Positions 1-11,843 of a stretch of DNA of 64,000 nt are shown here, piece after piece. The notes beneath the pieces are model-generated. The model was not told the DNA's origin. It worked only from the letters and a program-made list of their open reading frames with translations, and ran no database searches. Position numbers and translations under genes: made by a program. The number at the start of each line of letters is the position of its first letter. Position 1 is the first letter of the stretch. This DNA comes from Monocercomonoides exilis (lineage: Eukaryota; Preaxostyla; Oxymonadida; Polymastigidae). The DNA lies in contig LSRY02000005.1 of the NCBI GenBank assembly GCA_001643675.2, positions 1,118,501 to 1,182,500 on the forward strand, read 5' to 3'.

Positions 1-59
1 CCGCAAGATAAACCAGTTGCTTTTTGCTCAATGAGTGTTAATTCCGATATCCACATTTC

Positions 60-255
60 CTAGCTCATAGTAATTTTTTCATCAAATGCTACAGTTTTCT
101 CGATGATAGATCTATCTGCATCTGCTTCTCCTTCAACTACAGCTAATGTTGTTTGCTTCAGTAGGCAAATGAATGAGAATTTATTGAAAAGTGCTGCAGT
201 AATCACCAGTGCTCTATTTAAACAGCTTTTGACCTTATGATAACAGCATAGGACA
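60..255 (-). pseudogene. Possible coding exon or remnant at the left edge
   Basis: Read on the minus strand, this stretch stays open for about 60 codons with protein-like composition, including ALVITAALFNKFSFICLLKQ followed by an acidic VVEGEADADRSIIEKTVAF stretch. It ends in a TAG at 60-62. The same frame then reads on to the window edge (EMWISELTLIEQKATGLSC), so either an intron or an inactivating stop lies near 62. I do not recognise the family. It could be the exposed part of a gene continuing to the left, or a mobile-element remnant. Confidence 0.3.
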
Positions 256-1083
256 ACTGGACAAACTTGTTAATAATTTTTTTCGTTGAATCTGAACTTC
301 ATTTCAATATCTGTCTTCAAATTCAACTAAACATAATTATTTTCTTTTGTTTTCGTTTTCAATGTGGTTTATTTGTTCGGCTGTGGATTTTTTTTCTTGA
401 AATTTGCTCGTTATTGTCTTTATTTTGAAAATAATGCTACATGTCACATTATTTGTTCGTTTCACGAAAGAATAATTCTTTAAAAAGCTAATCTGTATTT
501 CTTGAGAATTGAAAAATGTGTGCAAATCATGAATTAGAATCAAATTTATTTTTATGTGGAAAAATTATCAACAAATTGTTGATTTGACAAATTTAATTTT
601 TGTCATGTATTTGAATAATATATCAGTTCACGATGTGTAACAATTTTTTGTTGTTCGAAATGCATGTGCTGATCTATTGAAATGTTTGTGAATTTTTCTT
701 TGCACAGTTCATTTCAAACAAAATATAAATGCAATGCTTGGATCAACATCAGAAAATAAAAAACAAATTGGTTTCTTTGTTCATTGAGATATTCAAAATT
801 TTTGAATAATATATACTTGTTTTCAGAAGGTTCGATTCCTTTTTGCATTATTATTTGCAACTTTTAGAGAAAAGAAATAAAAAACTTAAAAGAAATAGCA
901 CTCAAGAAAATATTAAAAATTTCCAAGCATACAATGTTTCTTGCAGCTTTTTGAATTAATAGCTTAAACATTGATGAAATAATTCATGTTGTAAACAGAT
1001 TTTTCAATTTTGAAATAAAAATTATGCAAATAATTGAATTACCCATAAGAGATGAGCCAATTTCACCAAGAAATGAATAAATA

Positions 1084-1928
1084 CTCCTCAAAGCCCCGTT
1101 CGACGAAAAGTTGACACGCCTTTTAAATTCACAACTTTATTGAAAAAAGAGCTCCGGAGGACCCGGAAGGATTTCTCTATCATTATGCATTTCGCAGCAA
1201 ATATGGAAAATCCTTTCGGTCGATCATTGATGAGAAATATATTGGTTTGCGTGGTTTTTTCTCAACTTTCGGAAATAACTGTTGTGCATTTTTCGATTTA
1301 TATTTTGTTAATCAATCAATTTATTATTTCGATAAAAATTGTGAGATATTTCTTTGTTTATATGTTTTTAATCTGAATATTTGATCTGTTGTGTTTTTTT
1401 CTGTTTTCATTTAAAAATAGATTTTATTTGCTCAATTATTAGTGAGTAATCAGACAAATTGCCATTTGTCAATGAAAATTTATGGTGTTTTATAAATTTT
1501 TAGATTTTTTTGAATTTAAGTTTATTTATAATCAAAAACATTTTGGAAACATCAAGGATAATAAATTTATTTATTTTCAACCTTTCATATTTATATATTC
1601 AAATCCTATGTTTTATTTTTGACTTATAATTATATTGTTATTTTAATCCCAATTCCCATCGAGAATATTCAAATTGACTTATAAGCGAAATATATATAAT
1701 GCACATTTTTTATAGAAAAAACAAACCACGTTTTAAAAAAATCTTTCTATTCTGTATAACACACTTGACAGAAATGACAAAGTTTCTTGCCTTTCTGCTG
1801 TTTCCTCGGAATTTTCCTGGAAGGAACTTTTAAAGTGTGGCTGGTTCATCACAAAAGGCGAATATTACTACTCTAAAGAAAGATTCTCCAATAGAAATCT
1901 CGAAAAAAATTCACATCACACAGAATGA
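1084..1928 (+). other. Scattered short coding-like remnants in AT-rich DNA
   Basis: Two islands are less AT-rich than their surroundings and read as protein-like for 50-95 codons. One runs about 1084-1380 and contains LLKAPFDEKLTRLLNSQL; after a frame change it reads EKRAPEDPEGFLYHYAFRSK. The other runs 1764-1928 (LDRNDKVSCLSAVSSEFSWK and following). Neither has a convincing start, and no family is recognised. They may be exons of one unrecognised gene or decayed mobile-element coding sequence. The remainder of 256-2100 shows nothing I can support. Confidence 0.2.
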
Positions 1929-2158
1929 TGCGTTAATGATAAAAGTGTGCTATTTGTTTTCGTATTTGATTCTTTTAATTCATTTGAAAAGAAATGGAAG
2001 ACTTTTCACTTGTTGAAAAGTGGCTATATAAAATTAGTTCAGCTAGCTGCATGAATGGAAGACACATGAAGAAATGATTGCACTTTGTTTTCAATAATCG
2101 AACTTTAATTCACAATTGAAATGATTTCCGTTTTTTTGACTTTTTTTTGTGAATTTTC

Positions 2159-3124
2159 TTGAATAATTGGCTTCTTGATTCTATTCTGAAAGTGATTGTG
2201 TGCAATCAAAATGTGTGTTCCTCTCAAAAATGCCCTCCACCAACTTCCATTGTTGGGGATGAAAAATCGACAGATAGTCAAAGAAAACATGGAGAATCAA
2301 AACCATCCGAGCCACTGAATAATGCTAGCAATTTCGATTATCTCGAAGAAGATAATCATCAATCAACAAATAATTTGAATGATGAGAAAAAGAAAAAAAT
2401 AACGAAAAAAGAAAAAGAAAATGATGAAAATAAAAATAATGATATATAAGAAAAACACAAGAAAATTTCTTCCGTTGATTTGAATTTAACTTTCAATTGC
2501 GTTGAGGAAAACAGTGATGAAGGAATGGACATATGCTTCAAAGAAAAAAAGAAAAGGACAAAAAATATTGGATTAAATGAAAGAAAAGAAGTTCTATTGA
2601 AAGAAAATTCAAAAGAAAATGAAAACGAAAAAAGAAAAAGAGATGAAAAGAAAAAGATTTTTTCAATGAATGAGAAAAGAATCATCGACAAAACAAAGAA
2701 AGAACTGTTTGAAGAAATGAAAAAAGAAATAAATGTTTAGTTATCTTATTCAAATTTTTGTAAAAAAACAAGAAATTTTATTATAGCGAAGAAATGGACA
2801 GACTTATGCGAAGTCTGTGAAAGGTGCGCGCATTTGAAAAAGAAAAAAGCGGAAATGGAAAGAAACGGAGGTGAGTTAAATGAAGAAGAAAAGAATGAAA
2901 TAGAAATTATTGATAAACATTTGAAAATGGCAACTCATCAAAGAAATTATTTTTTTGAAATGATGGAAAATCTGAAAAAAGATGAAGGAATAATAATTAT
3001 GGATTTTAAGGAAAATTGGTGTTTGCCAATTTCCAATAATGAAACGGGAAGATCTTTTTTTAACAAAAAACAAATTTCCCATTTATGTTTTGTTGAATAT
3101 TTTGTTGATTGTTTAGAAATTTAA
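2159..3124 (+). pseudogene. Broken transposon-type ORF (KE-rich N-terminus, CxxC, DF motif)
   Basis: Three pieces read in sequence. The first is 2159-2449 (Pro/Ser-rich, then acidic). The second is 2480-2740 (Lys/Glu-rich). The third runs from about 2789 to 3124, with a CEVCERC cysteine motif, then DKHLKMATHQRNYFFEMM, then IIMDFKENW and FFNKKQISHLCF. The order Cys pair, His-x(6)-Arg-x(3)-Tyr, and an Asp-Phe following a hydrophobic strand resembles proteins carried by eukaryotic DNA transposons; this comes from memory and the superfamily is not identified. Stops at 2447 and 2738 and an intron phase that does not close (donor near 2735, acceptor at 2786) indicate that the copy is broken, although an unrecognised intron remains possible. 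Confidence 0.4.
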
Positions 3125-3215
3125 TGAAAAAGATGTTTCAATTTTTTTTCTGAAATTTTATCTCACGATTATCGTTTTGTTTGTGAATGTATTTTTAAAC
3201 TTTTGCGTTTTGATA

Positions 3216-3486
3216 TGGGGGAAAATACGGACTTTCAAGCTTTTTATGCACAAAGCATGAAAAAATTGTTTCGCTCATAACTTTGTTTCACTTTCTCAGA
3301 ATTCAAAACAGATTTGATTTTCATATCCCTAAACAAACATCATTGAAATCAAAACAGAAAGATTTCCAACATTTCACGAATGTTTGAAATGGACCTATTT
3401 TTATTGTGTTTTTTGATCTCAAAAAGTCAATGAAAAGTGCTTAATTTTTCAATGAAAATGCTTGAAGCAAAATATTTTGCCCCATA
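3216..3486 (+). repeat. Dispersed ~270-bp repeat, copy 1
   Basis: This is one of three copies in the window, all in the same orientation (others at 10818-11092 and 57877-58143). Shared landmarks in order are ACTTTCAAGCTTT, CATTGAAATCAAAAC, AACATTTCACGA, TTTTATTGTGTTTTTTGAT, AATTTTTCAATGAAAAT and AAATATTTTG. No ORF is shared and there are no clear terminal inverted repeats, so it is non-coding. A short interspersed element or part of a larger transposon are both possible. Confidence 0.85.
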
Positions 3487-3723
3487 TTTTTTCAAATGTT
3501 TATTCTTTTCACTTTTTTTGTGATAATGGTCCTCATTTTCTAAATTCACATATTTTGCATTTGCTGTTTTCTCCAAATTCTTTTTTGTTTAAAAATTATC
3601 ACTGTTCACTTTCATTCTTTACCGAACATCATGGTAAGATTGTGACAGTGAATTTGGTTTTTGACACAGTTAATAAACAATAATCTTGGTGATCGAACAT
3701 TGAATAATGTGTACGATCTCATT

Positions 3724-3724
<1 letters not shown>

Positions 3725-3782
<58 letters not shown>
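3725..3782. repeat. 58-nt homopolymer T tract
   Basis: This is an uninterrupted run of thymines. On the minus strand it is a poly(A) run, which would fit the 3' end of an old retroposed transcript, but no target duplication or identifiable source sequence is evident next to it. Its exact length should be treated with caution because long homopolymers are often mis-sized. The remaining DNA from 3487 to 4213 holds no gene that I can support. Confidence 0.9.
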
Positions 3783-4213
3783 CCCAAAGGAATGAAGTAT
3801 TGGTTGCATTATTAACCCCAACAACTTTAAATGACAAAAAAATATAAAAATTGAAAAACTTGGAAAAAAAAATTGTGATCGGAACAAAAGTTGGATTGAA
3901 AAAATTTTGTCCCATATTTTTTCCAAAGAATATAATTTATAAAGAATTCAAAATTTCTTCAGCATATTATGATAAATTGCAAGCATTTGTAATTTGAATG
4001 CGAATAAATATTAACAGAAATTAAATGGGAAAAGAATAATAAAGACATAAATACATATAAAATATGCTACTCAATTTTTGTGGTGAAAATAATTTGTCGA
4101 AATCTGAACAAATTTGATAGCATGTTTGGCATTTTCAATTCTTATCATTCAATTGCCTCCTTTATATTTTTTGTCTTTTCTTTCTTTTCTTTCAAAGTTT
4201 TTCGAGAAAATTT

Positions 4214-6374
4214 TCATTTTCTTTTATTGTTTTCTTCAGATTTATTTTCACATTTTTGTTCTGATCCAGTTTCTTCAATCTTGCCTCGCTTATAAGTCAT
4301 CTTAATACACGCCATACCAATTGTCGAGATTGCACTGCCTATCAAGCTTACAAGAGTCATCAACCCAGCCTTTTTCACGAATGAAAACAACAAAAGAACT
4401 ATCGTAAAAAACACGTTCAAAGCAATCATAATAATTGATCCTGACACTGATTCTGGAAGTGGGTAAGTTAATTCAGCTCCCATTTCAAAAAACAATCCAT
4501 ACGGTGCTCCACCAATCACGCAAACCAAAATCACCAAAGTGCAAAACAACCATTTGGGACATTCAAACAGAACAATATCTCCGCTTACAGAATCCTTTCT
4601 CATTTGCAAGTGTGCTGCAAGCAATGATAGCTTATTCTTTTTTTCTGTTGAGTTTCTTCCAAAGTTCATTGGGAAAACGAGAAACAGCACACACAAAATA
4701 ACGTCTGATACCAAAAACAATGCAAACACAACCCATTTGTCTTTCTTTCTCAATTTTCCTGAACTTAGCCACAGCATGAACATTGCAGACAAGCAAGATC
4801 CAATTGTTGACGCAAAGCCAAACAAGCCTCCTATCTGTTCATTCATTCCCAACTCTGTGAAGAAATACGTTATATTTTCTTGCCAGCCTTGATATGCTGC
4901 TGATTGAAGTCCTCCAGCAATGCAGAGAAGCATAAACGGCAGATTACACAAAGTTCCCTTCACAACAGAACAAAACTGGGAAATGGCGCTTTTTGAGGAG
5001 TGCAAATTTGAAGTAATAAGCTCGGTCGAGGAAGGAGATGATGATGAGGGGGAAGAAGGATCTTCAGAAATGGAAGTAGGTGAAATTGACAACGAAGGCG
5101 ATGGTAACAATGATGGAGAAGATGAATCCATGAAGGCAGAAAATGTCATTTCGTTTGCTGAAGAAGCTGCGCTTGACTCCTCATCCGATTTCCATCTGCT
5201 GTTATTTAGCAATGGTACATTGGACATAGAAATTCCACTCTGAATTGTACAATAATTATCTTCATTAACAGCATCATCTTCCGCTTCGTTGAAATCTTCA
5301 ACCATTTCAGTAGCATCTTTGTCTTTGAAACCGTCTTCATCTTTACAATCATTCGCTTTATCATATTCTCTTTCCATATGATTTTTTCTTTCAGAGGAGA
5401 AATCGCTCTTTTTTGAACTTTTGCTTATTTCGGACGGAACTTTGGAAGAATGTGATATTTCTCCCCTTTCGTTTTTGTTTTCAAATTTATCAATTCCTTT
5501 TTCCCTTGCAAGTTCGGAATAAGATGGAGGAGTAGGAGGAGCTGATGGAAAGTAAATAGTAGCCAGTCCTGTTATAACTGCTTGTACGCCAAGCAATAAA
5601 TATAACAATGTTGGGATATTTTCTCCGCTTTTGACAATTAACGGTGCAACTAAAAATCCAACTGCGACACCAACAAAAATTGACTGCGACGCAAGACCAG
5701 TTGAAATTCCCCTCTCCTTTGGTGGAAACCATGTGTTGCTTGCTCGAGAAGGAGTTGAATAAAGAAAGCAGCCCCCAATTTGGTTAAGAACAGAACTTAA
5801 TAAGATAAACCAAAAGCTCTTTTTCCTTGTCGAACCAATCCAAGTCGGTACCATTCTTAACAAGCAGCACAAAAATAAAGGCCAACTTCCAAACAGCATT
5901 AAAACTCTGAAATTGTGAAATTTCATATCAAGAACAATTGGTATAAAAAGGAGAGAGGTTGCAATAATGGTGGCTAAAAGCATTCGATTAAATCAGATGT
6001 TTTCAAAGGAATAAAAATTACAAAAGAAAGATATTAATCAATTTCAAAGAAGTTATTTGTTAAAAAAATTTTTTTTCATTTTTGAAAAACTAAAAACGGA
6101 TAAACTTGGACAAACATAATGACAAAACAAGATTCAAATCAGACATCGTGATTCCACCTTCCTTATAGTACTCTTGTGCTGATTGGGGTGTTGCGTTGAA
6201 TGCAATGAATTCAGCAGATAGAAGAAAGCAGTTTGCGCAATACACAAAAAGAACGTACCATCTTCTTTTGTACACGTGTAACTCTGAATAAATGTTTTTC
6301 TCCTTATCATATATTTCGATAGAGACTTCACACTCATCACATTTATCTTTTTCTTCAATTGTTTTCTCAGCCAT
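4214..6374 (-). CDS. Major facilitator transporter, SLC49/FLVCR-like
   Basis: Two exons (6374-6116 and 5973-4214) give about 672 residues. Exon 1 starts at an ATG and carries a short acidic, Cys-containing cytosolic N-terminus, then RRWYVLFVYCANCFLLSAEF as the first membrane helix. Exon 2 carries about eleven further helices, including NTWFPPKERGISTGLAS, which corresponds to the conserved loop and helix-4 region of FLVCR/DIRC2-type transporters. An acidic, Ser-rich, low-complexity stretch of about 180 residues sits between helices 6 and 7, the usual place for the long cytosolic loop. The tail is Lys/Glu-rich. The donor is ambiguous (GTTTGT at 6115 or GTTTTT at about 6098); both keep frame. 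SLC49 members move haem, choline or related substrates, but the substrate cannot be told from sequence here. MFS membership is firm; the SLC49 subfamily is an inference. Confidence 0.8.
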
Positions 6375-6386
6375 GATAACTCTCAA

Positions 6387-6947
6387 ATTTTTAATGGGAT
6401 AATTTTTTTCATCAATTTTTAAAGAATTGATATAACAATAACGTTTCGCAATGATGCAAAATTAACAGAAAAAAAGAATAAAGCGTATTTTCTTTGCAAA
6501 TTGAATCAAAATTTTGTATCAGATTGTATTTTTTTATAATCAACATAAAATATTACAAATAAATCACATAAATAAAACTAAAAGCGAAGAATCAAAACAG
6601 AAAAACCACAAACAACCTCTTAAAGAGTTATATAAAGTTCGAGATCCCATTTGGAATTTGCAACAGTTGCAAAAAAGTTAAAAATCAATAAAAAAATTAC
6701 ATTTCCTTCAAATTGGAATGAAAAATCACTCAAAGAAAAGATCACTCACTAATTGCGAAGAATAAGACAAGATAAGAAAAATAAACTCAATTAAAATAAT
6801 GATCAACTTCAATACAACATTAAACATAAAATTATGAATTTAGCATTCATAAAAAAAAAGTTAAGCAAATTAAACATAAAAACGATACTACAAAACTCTT
6901 TTGCCTGGAAAAAATCGAAAAGAAAAGAAACCTTTTCATAATTTTTT
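6387..6947. other. Gene-free AT-rich interval
   Basis: This lies between two genes transcribed in the same direction. I see only AT-rich DNA with short A and T runs and no supported feature. The promoter of the transporter gene presumably lies in the part nearest 6387. Confidence 0.6.
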
Positions 6948-7597
6948 TTATTTTCGCTTGTGTTCAATCTCTTTCGCAAGCCATTCTAATCCATGTAGAA
7001 GTCCATCACCTGTCAATGCGCAGCATGGCTGAATGTACCAAGATCTACCTACACAAACTCGATCAAGTTCCAATTTTTCTCTTATAAATTTTGGACTCAC
7101 AGCTCCACTTTGGTCTTGTTTATTTGCATAAATCAGAAGAGCAACATTTCGAAGTTCTTCACATTGAAGAAGATAGTGAAGCTCCTCTTTTACACAATCT
7201 TCGCATTCCATTGTTGTGCAAGCAATTCGAGGAATATCGGTACTATCAATAACAAAAATAAGAGCATCAAGACCATCAAAGTAATAATGCCATAAACGCC
7301 TAAGTTCTTTTTGACCTCCAATATCCCAAATTTGGAGAGATAATCTTTTGAAATGAACTTCTTCCATATTAAATCCAATGGTTGGAATTGTATGTACATT
7401 TTCATTCAACTTTAACTTATACAAAATTGAAGTTTTTCCTGCGGCTGTTTGCATAATGATTAAAATTATGATTATAATTTTGTTTATCTTTTTTGAAAAA
7501 GACAAATAATGTCGTTCAAACCATCCAACCCAATCATAGAAATTCTTTTTTCAGATTTTCCAAACATTCCTAAAACTTTCGTCAACAGAATCCCCAT
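6948..7597 (-). CDS. Arf/Arl-family small GTPase
   Basis: Two exons (7597-7522 and 7444-6948) give a 190-residue protein. The intron splits the first nucleotide-binding motif: exon 1 ends in ...GLD and exon 2 continues AAGKTS, restoring GLDAAGKT exactly. Other motifs are TIPTIGFN (switch 1 Thr), WDIGGQ (switch 2 Gln), NKQD for guanine recognition, and CCALTGDGL (the SCA-type motif). Gly2 follows the initiator Met, so N-terminal myristoylation and membrane attachment are expected. The N-terminal MGIL and the C-terminal [14 protein letters not shown] resemble Arl5, while the rest resembles Arf1, so I leave the subtype open. A short insertion of about eight residues follows the TDIPRIA segment. 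Members recruit coats and tethers at Golgi and endosomal membranes. Confidence 0.92.
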
Positions 7598-8394
7598 TTT
7601 TATTTGATATTCCTCAAAAATCAATCACTTATTTGATCTTAAGCATTATTATTCTGGAAAAATAAATAATACTGGGTGTAATATGTGTCATAAGAATAAA
7701 CTCTCTGTTTATTATTTTCTTCGTTTTAATTTCGTTTTAGAATTTATCTGAAAAGATTAACACTTTAATTTACTATCTGTTGTTAAAAAATACTGAAAAA
7801 TAATAAAAAAAAATTTTCAAATTCAAAAAAAAAATAAACCTTAAACATGTAATAAATAATTTGAAAAACAATAACAATTCAAAAAACATCAAATATTGTA
7901 AAATGTCCATTTTTTCGATTTCTTTGCAAAAGCATTTTACAGAAATTGCATAAAATACCGGACATCGCACAAAATACCGGACAAGATCGTTTTCTCAATA
8001 ACCACTCAAAGAGAAGATCTGATAATATTCCTCTAAAGATATCTTAACAATACAAACTCATTTAGCATATCAGACTTTCATTTCCGTGCACACTGAATAT
8101 TTAAAAAATAATTTTTAAAATCTCGGAGAATTAAGATTGTGAATTTTGCATTTTCGGTCAAGCAAATCCATCAAAATGAAATCAAAATAATATTTTCTGA
8201 TACGGGAAAAAAAGTCTTTTTTATATTTTCTTTGAAAAAATCTATTTTTGAGAATTGTTTCTTTGTCACAAAATAACATTTATCAGAAATATTTTTTTTT
8301 CGCATTTTAATCCTTTGATAAAACTGTTCTATTTGCAAAACACAGTGAAAATGTGCTTAATAACATTTCAAATAATTGTGAACAAAATATTGTT
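7598..8394. other. Gene-free interval upstream of the Arf-family gene
   Basis: AT-rich DNA with no supported gene. A 13-bp sequence, AAAATACCGGACA, occurs twice in direct orientation about 19 bp apart near 7950-7985; its meaning is unknown. Confidence 0.6.
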
Positions 8395-8402
8395 AGTTGA
8401 AT
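8395..8402. repeat. Left 8-bp target-site duplication
   Basis: AGTTGAAT abuts the left terminal inverted repeat of the element at 8403-11843. The identical octamer lies immediately outside the right terminus at 11844-11851. Confidence 0.7.
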
Positions 8403-8958
8403 AAGCCCTGGGTGACGTGAAGAAAAAATTCGTCACGCCCGTCACCAATTTTCCACTTCAAAAAAAAAAAAAAAAAAAAATCTATATAAAACAATATCCA
8501 ATTATTGTATAATTTCAAAAAAAGCAATTCATGAAATTGGTTTTTGAAACTGTTTTTTCAATTAAAAATTAGATAATGACATCCCATAACAACATGATAC
8601 AAATAGCGATGCAAGTTCTTTTTTATACAGTCCTTAGAAATATTCTATTAGCTTAACTGAATGATGTGACATTTGATATTGTTGAGAATGTTGTTGGTTT
8701 GAATTGCATTAAAAATAATTTCTTTTCATCTTTTTGTTCGTTCTATGAGATTGACAAACGTTATTCTGTTTCGCAAATATAATTTTTTCGTAAAAGCGTA
8801 CATATTGAATGCCATCAAAAATTATCTCAGTTTGCAGAAGTTGATATTTTAAATTTCATTTTGATAGAATTTATTTATTTATTTTTTTTTTGTTGAAAGA
8901 ATTGTTTTCTGAACTGAAAGATAGAAATGTGGACAAACAAAAATAGAAAATTACAGAA

Positions 8959-10218
8959 ATGAAAGAAATAATTGATAGAATGAAGAAAGAAAAATTAATA
9001 TCTGCTTGCATAGAAGAAATGCTTGATAAAATGAACTACATGACAAAAAAAAAAGAAACTGCCTATGGAAAATGGAATTTTGCTGTTGAAGTTCATTGGA
9101 TATTGCATAGCGCAGAAAAATAATAATGACACATTGCTTTTTAATATCTTCGTTGTCGAAAGATTCGAAATGATGATTTTTGATAATAAAGAGAAGAAAG
9201 AAGGGAAAAAAGAACGGCTTTTGTTGATCTTTGTGAATGCTGCATACTCTAAACTTCAACTACCTGTTCTGCTTGCCTTCGACATGTGCGTCTTATTTTC
9301 TGAAAGTTTCATTGAAGAAAGAAGAAAGCGAGGAAATTCAAAAGGAAGTGGAAATAGCATTGTTTGCCTTGTGCAGCATCAAACAACAAGTATCAACTTA
9401 ATTTAATATTTTCTTAATAATTAAAGATGTTAATGCTTATTATATTTAATTTGGATATATTAGAAATTGAAGCGAAAGCAATATTTGTATGAGATGAAAG
9501 AAATTAGCAAATGTCATCAGGAGCACAGAAATCTAACACGGCTTGCCTATCAGTCTGCTTGGGAAATTTTTGTGCACAGATTGAGAAATGACAAAAGCGT
9601 TGAAAAAGTCATTGTGAATGAACTGCATTTTGTGAGAGAGGTTGAAAGAGAGTTGGAAGAGCTATCGAAAAAGCATTAATTTGAAGAGAAAGAAGAAGGA
9701 AGAAAAGAAGAGATTATTCTATTGAGATGTTTCCAAATATTGCATTGTTATTTAATCGGTCATAAATTAAGAAATAAGGAAGATATCATAATTGTTGGTG
9801 ACATTGCTCACGTATAAAGAATGGCAAAGGATTATCACAACGAAGTACGCAGCTGTTGTGTAGAGTGCATTGGAATAGCAATTCCAAATCGAACTGTGAA
9901 AGTTGATTGCTTGATGAAAGGAAGAGTAATTAATGATATTTTTGAGGAGATTCAGCGGCAAACACTGAATGACGAAATAATACATGAGTGCTTGAAATTT
10001 TTTGGTGAAATTTTAAGGCGATTGAAAAAAGAAAAGAAAGAAGAAATGGAAAAAGTGAAAAGGAAGGCTGGCAAAAGAAAAACAATTGAAAAGATAAAAG
10101 AAGACAGATGAAAAAACATCGTCATTAACTTTCAAAAATCTTTTGAGTTTTTCCACAGAAAATATACGATGATGCATATTTTCAGTTGAATATTTCTGAT
10201 TATTTTGTAAATGTTTGA
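8959..10218 (+). pseudogene. Decayed copy of a multi-copy helical-repeat protein family
   Basis: Pieces in order begin with MKEIIDRMKKEKLISACIEE, with a frame change near the A tract at 9048. They continue with LLLKFIGYC and later ERFEMMIFDNKEKK; then HQEHRNLTRLAYQSAWE (9467-9679); LLRCFQILHCYLIG; MAKDYHNEVRSCCVEC with IAIPNRTVKVDCLMKG (9821-10111); and a C-terminus LNISDYFVNV ending at a TGA at 10216-10218. At least four in-frame stops or frameshifts interrupt it. The segment order and the C-terminus match, from memory, a family with many near-identical members in oxymonad genomes whose function is unknown to me. Armadillo/HEAT-like helices seem likely. It lies wholly inside the TIR element, which may have captured it. 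Confidence 0.55.
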
Positions 10219-10817
10219 CTTGATGAGACACATTTCATTTCGATTCTTTTTGTTCTTGTTTTTCATTTATTTTATCTAATGACAAAATAGATAATATCCA
10301 ATTTTTCGTTAATAATATCAGTTATTGAATAATCATTTCTTATGAAAGAAGTGATACTGCAATAACAAAACAACGAAAAATGAATAATAGGCAATATCGT
10401 TTTATCATTTTCGAAAATTCTTCTAACGAAAAAATCTATGAATGAATTGTTGATTTAATCTTCTTCGAAATAATCAATTATTGATTTATTCATTTTCATT
10501 TTTTCTAGTCGAATAATTATTTCTTTTCATTCAGCTTTATTTCCTCCACTTTTTTCCCTTGCATTGATATTATGATACTTCTTCCAAAACAATCCAATAA
10601 TCTTCAAAATTTCGTTTGATAATTAGGATATGAGGATGGAATTAATAAATATTGACAATAAAGGTTAAAACATCGATTGATTATTAGAATGTCTGTCAGT
10701 CTGACACCAATATACTATTTATCAAAAAATGAACAAACGTTATATAAAAAATAACAATTCATAAACCATTTTTGTCATGCGAACAAGATAAATTTTTTTT
10801 AATGCACTATTAATAAG

Positions 10818-11092
10818 TGGGGGAAATTACGGACTTTCAAGCTTTATTTGCACAAGGCATTGAAAAATTGCTTCACTCATAACTTTATTTCGCTTTCTCA
10901 GATTACAAAATAAAACTGATTTTCATATCTGTAAACAGGCATCATTGAAATCAAAACATCAAGATTACCAACATTTCACGAGTGTCAAAAAATGGACCCA
11001 TTTTTATTGTGTTTTTTGATATAAAATTGTCAATGAAAAGTGCACAATTTTTCAATGAAAATGCCTGAAGTCAAATATTTTGTCCCAAGTGT
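10818..11092 (+). repeat. Dispersed ~270-bp repeat, copy 2
   Basis: It has the same landmarks and orientation as the copy at 3216-3486, with scattered substitutions. It lies inside the TIR element at 8403-11843, so it either inserted there or was carried along. Confidence 0.85.
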
Positions 11093-11843
11093 TCTGTTTC
11101 TTTTCATATTAAATAGTTATTCATCTCAGACTTGATCTTAAAAGTTGCTTGCAAGCACAATGAAATTAATGTTCAGCTTTCCAACAAATAAATTGCACCA
11201 ATCTTTTCTGAACGAATATATGCTTTTTCTTTGCATTTTATCGAATGAAAGATGTTCGTTTTTTATTCTTGAAATTGGACTCTCTTCTATGAAAAACAAA
11301 AATATTAATTTCTATAAAATAAATCAAACTTGTTCATATTCAGTTTCAAATATCAAAAAAATACATAATATCTTAAATTGGCATGCTCCTTGTTGCATTT
11401 TCAACTTTAAAAATAAGCAACTCAAAGAAAACAAAGATGAAAAAAGAATGATTGATCTGTTATGGGTATTTGTTATTTCAAAAAGAAACACTTGATTTCT
11501 GTTTCATTTTTTTATATTGAAAAGGAAAAAATTTTTTCTGACTTGCTATCATTTTTGACTTTGCATGAAGTCAGTGACTTGGTACGTCAATGACGTGTCA
11601 TAATTCCGATTAACGCTTATGCGTCAGTGAATACTGTGTTATTGAAAATTTGATGATCAAAAATTTCAGTTTTTTTTTCATCAAAAATTAAAAAAAAAAT
11701 AAAATACAATAATATATAAAATAATTATGTCATTATTAAAGAAAAGCAAACAAGTTTGTTTTGTCTTGTGACGTGGAAAAATCTGTCACGTCCGTCAAAA
11801 ATCGAAATGGCCACGTCAGAAGTCAGTACGTCACCCAGGGCTA

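Larger units (their letters stand above)
8403..11843. mobile_element. Non-autonomous TIR DNA transposon with 8-bp TSD (hAT-like)
   Basis: The left end reads AAGCCCTGGGTGACGT and the right end, reverse-complemented, reads TAGCCCTGGGTGACGT, so 15 of 16 terminal bases match. Direct copies of AGTTGAAT lie immediately outside both ends (8395-8402 and 11844-11851). An 8-bp duplication is typical of hAT and P superfamilies. Short subterminal GACGT/ACGTC and GTCACG motifs recur near both ends (8414-8445, 11590-11610, 11770-11830), as in hAT elements. No transposase is recognisable inside. The interior holds a decayed cellular-type gene (8959-10218), a copy of the dispersed 270-bp repeat, and an unassigned ORF at 11145-11495. 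The hAT label rests only on the TSD length and terminal style. Confidence 0.65.

Noticed and set aside
825-850. GGTTCGATTCC, a perfect tRNA B-box / T-loop
   Set aside because: A T-stem can be drawn, but no matching A box, D arm or acceptor stem lies at a plausible distance, so no tRNA is called.
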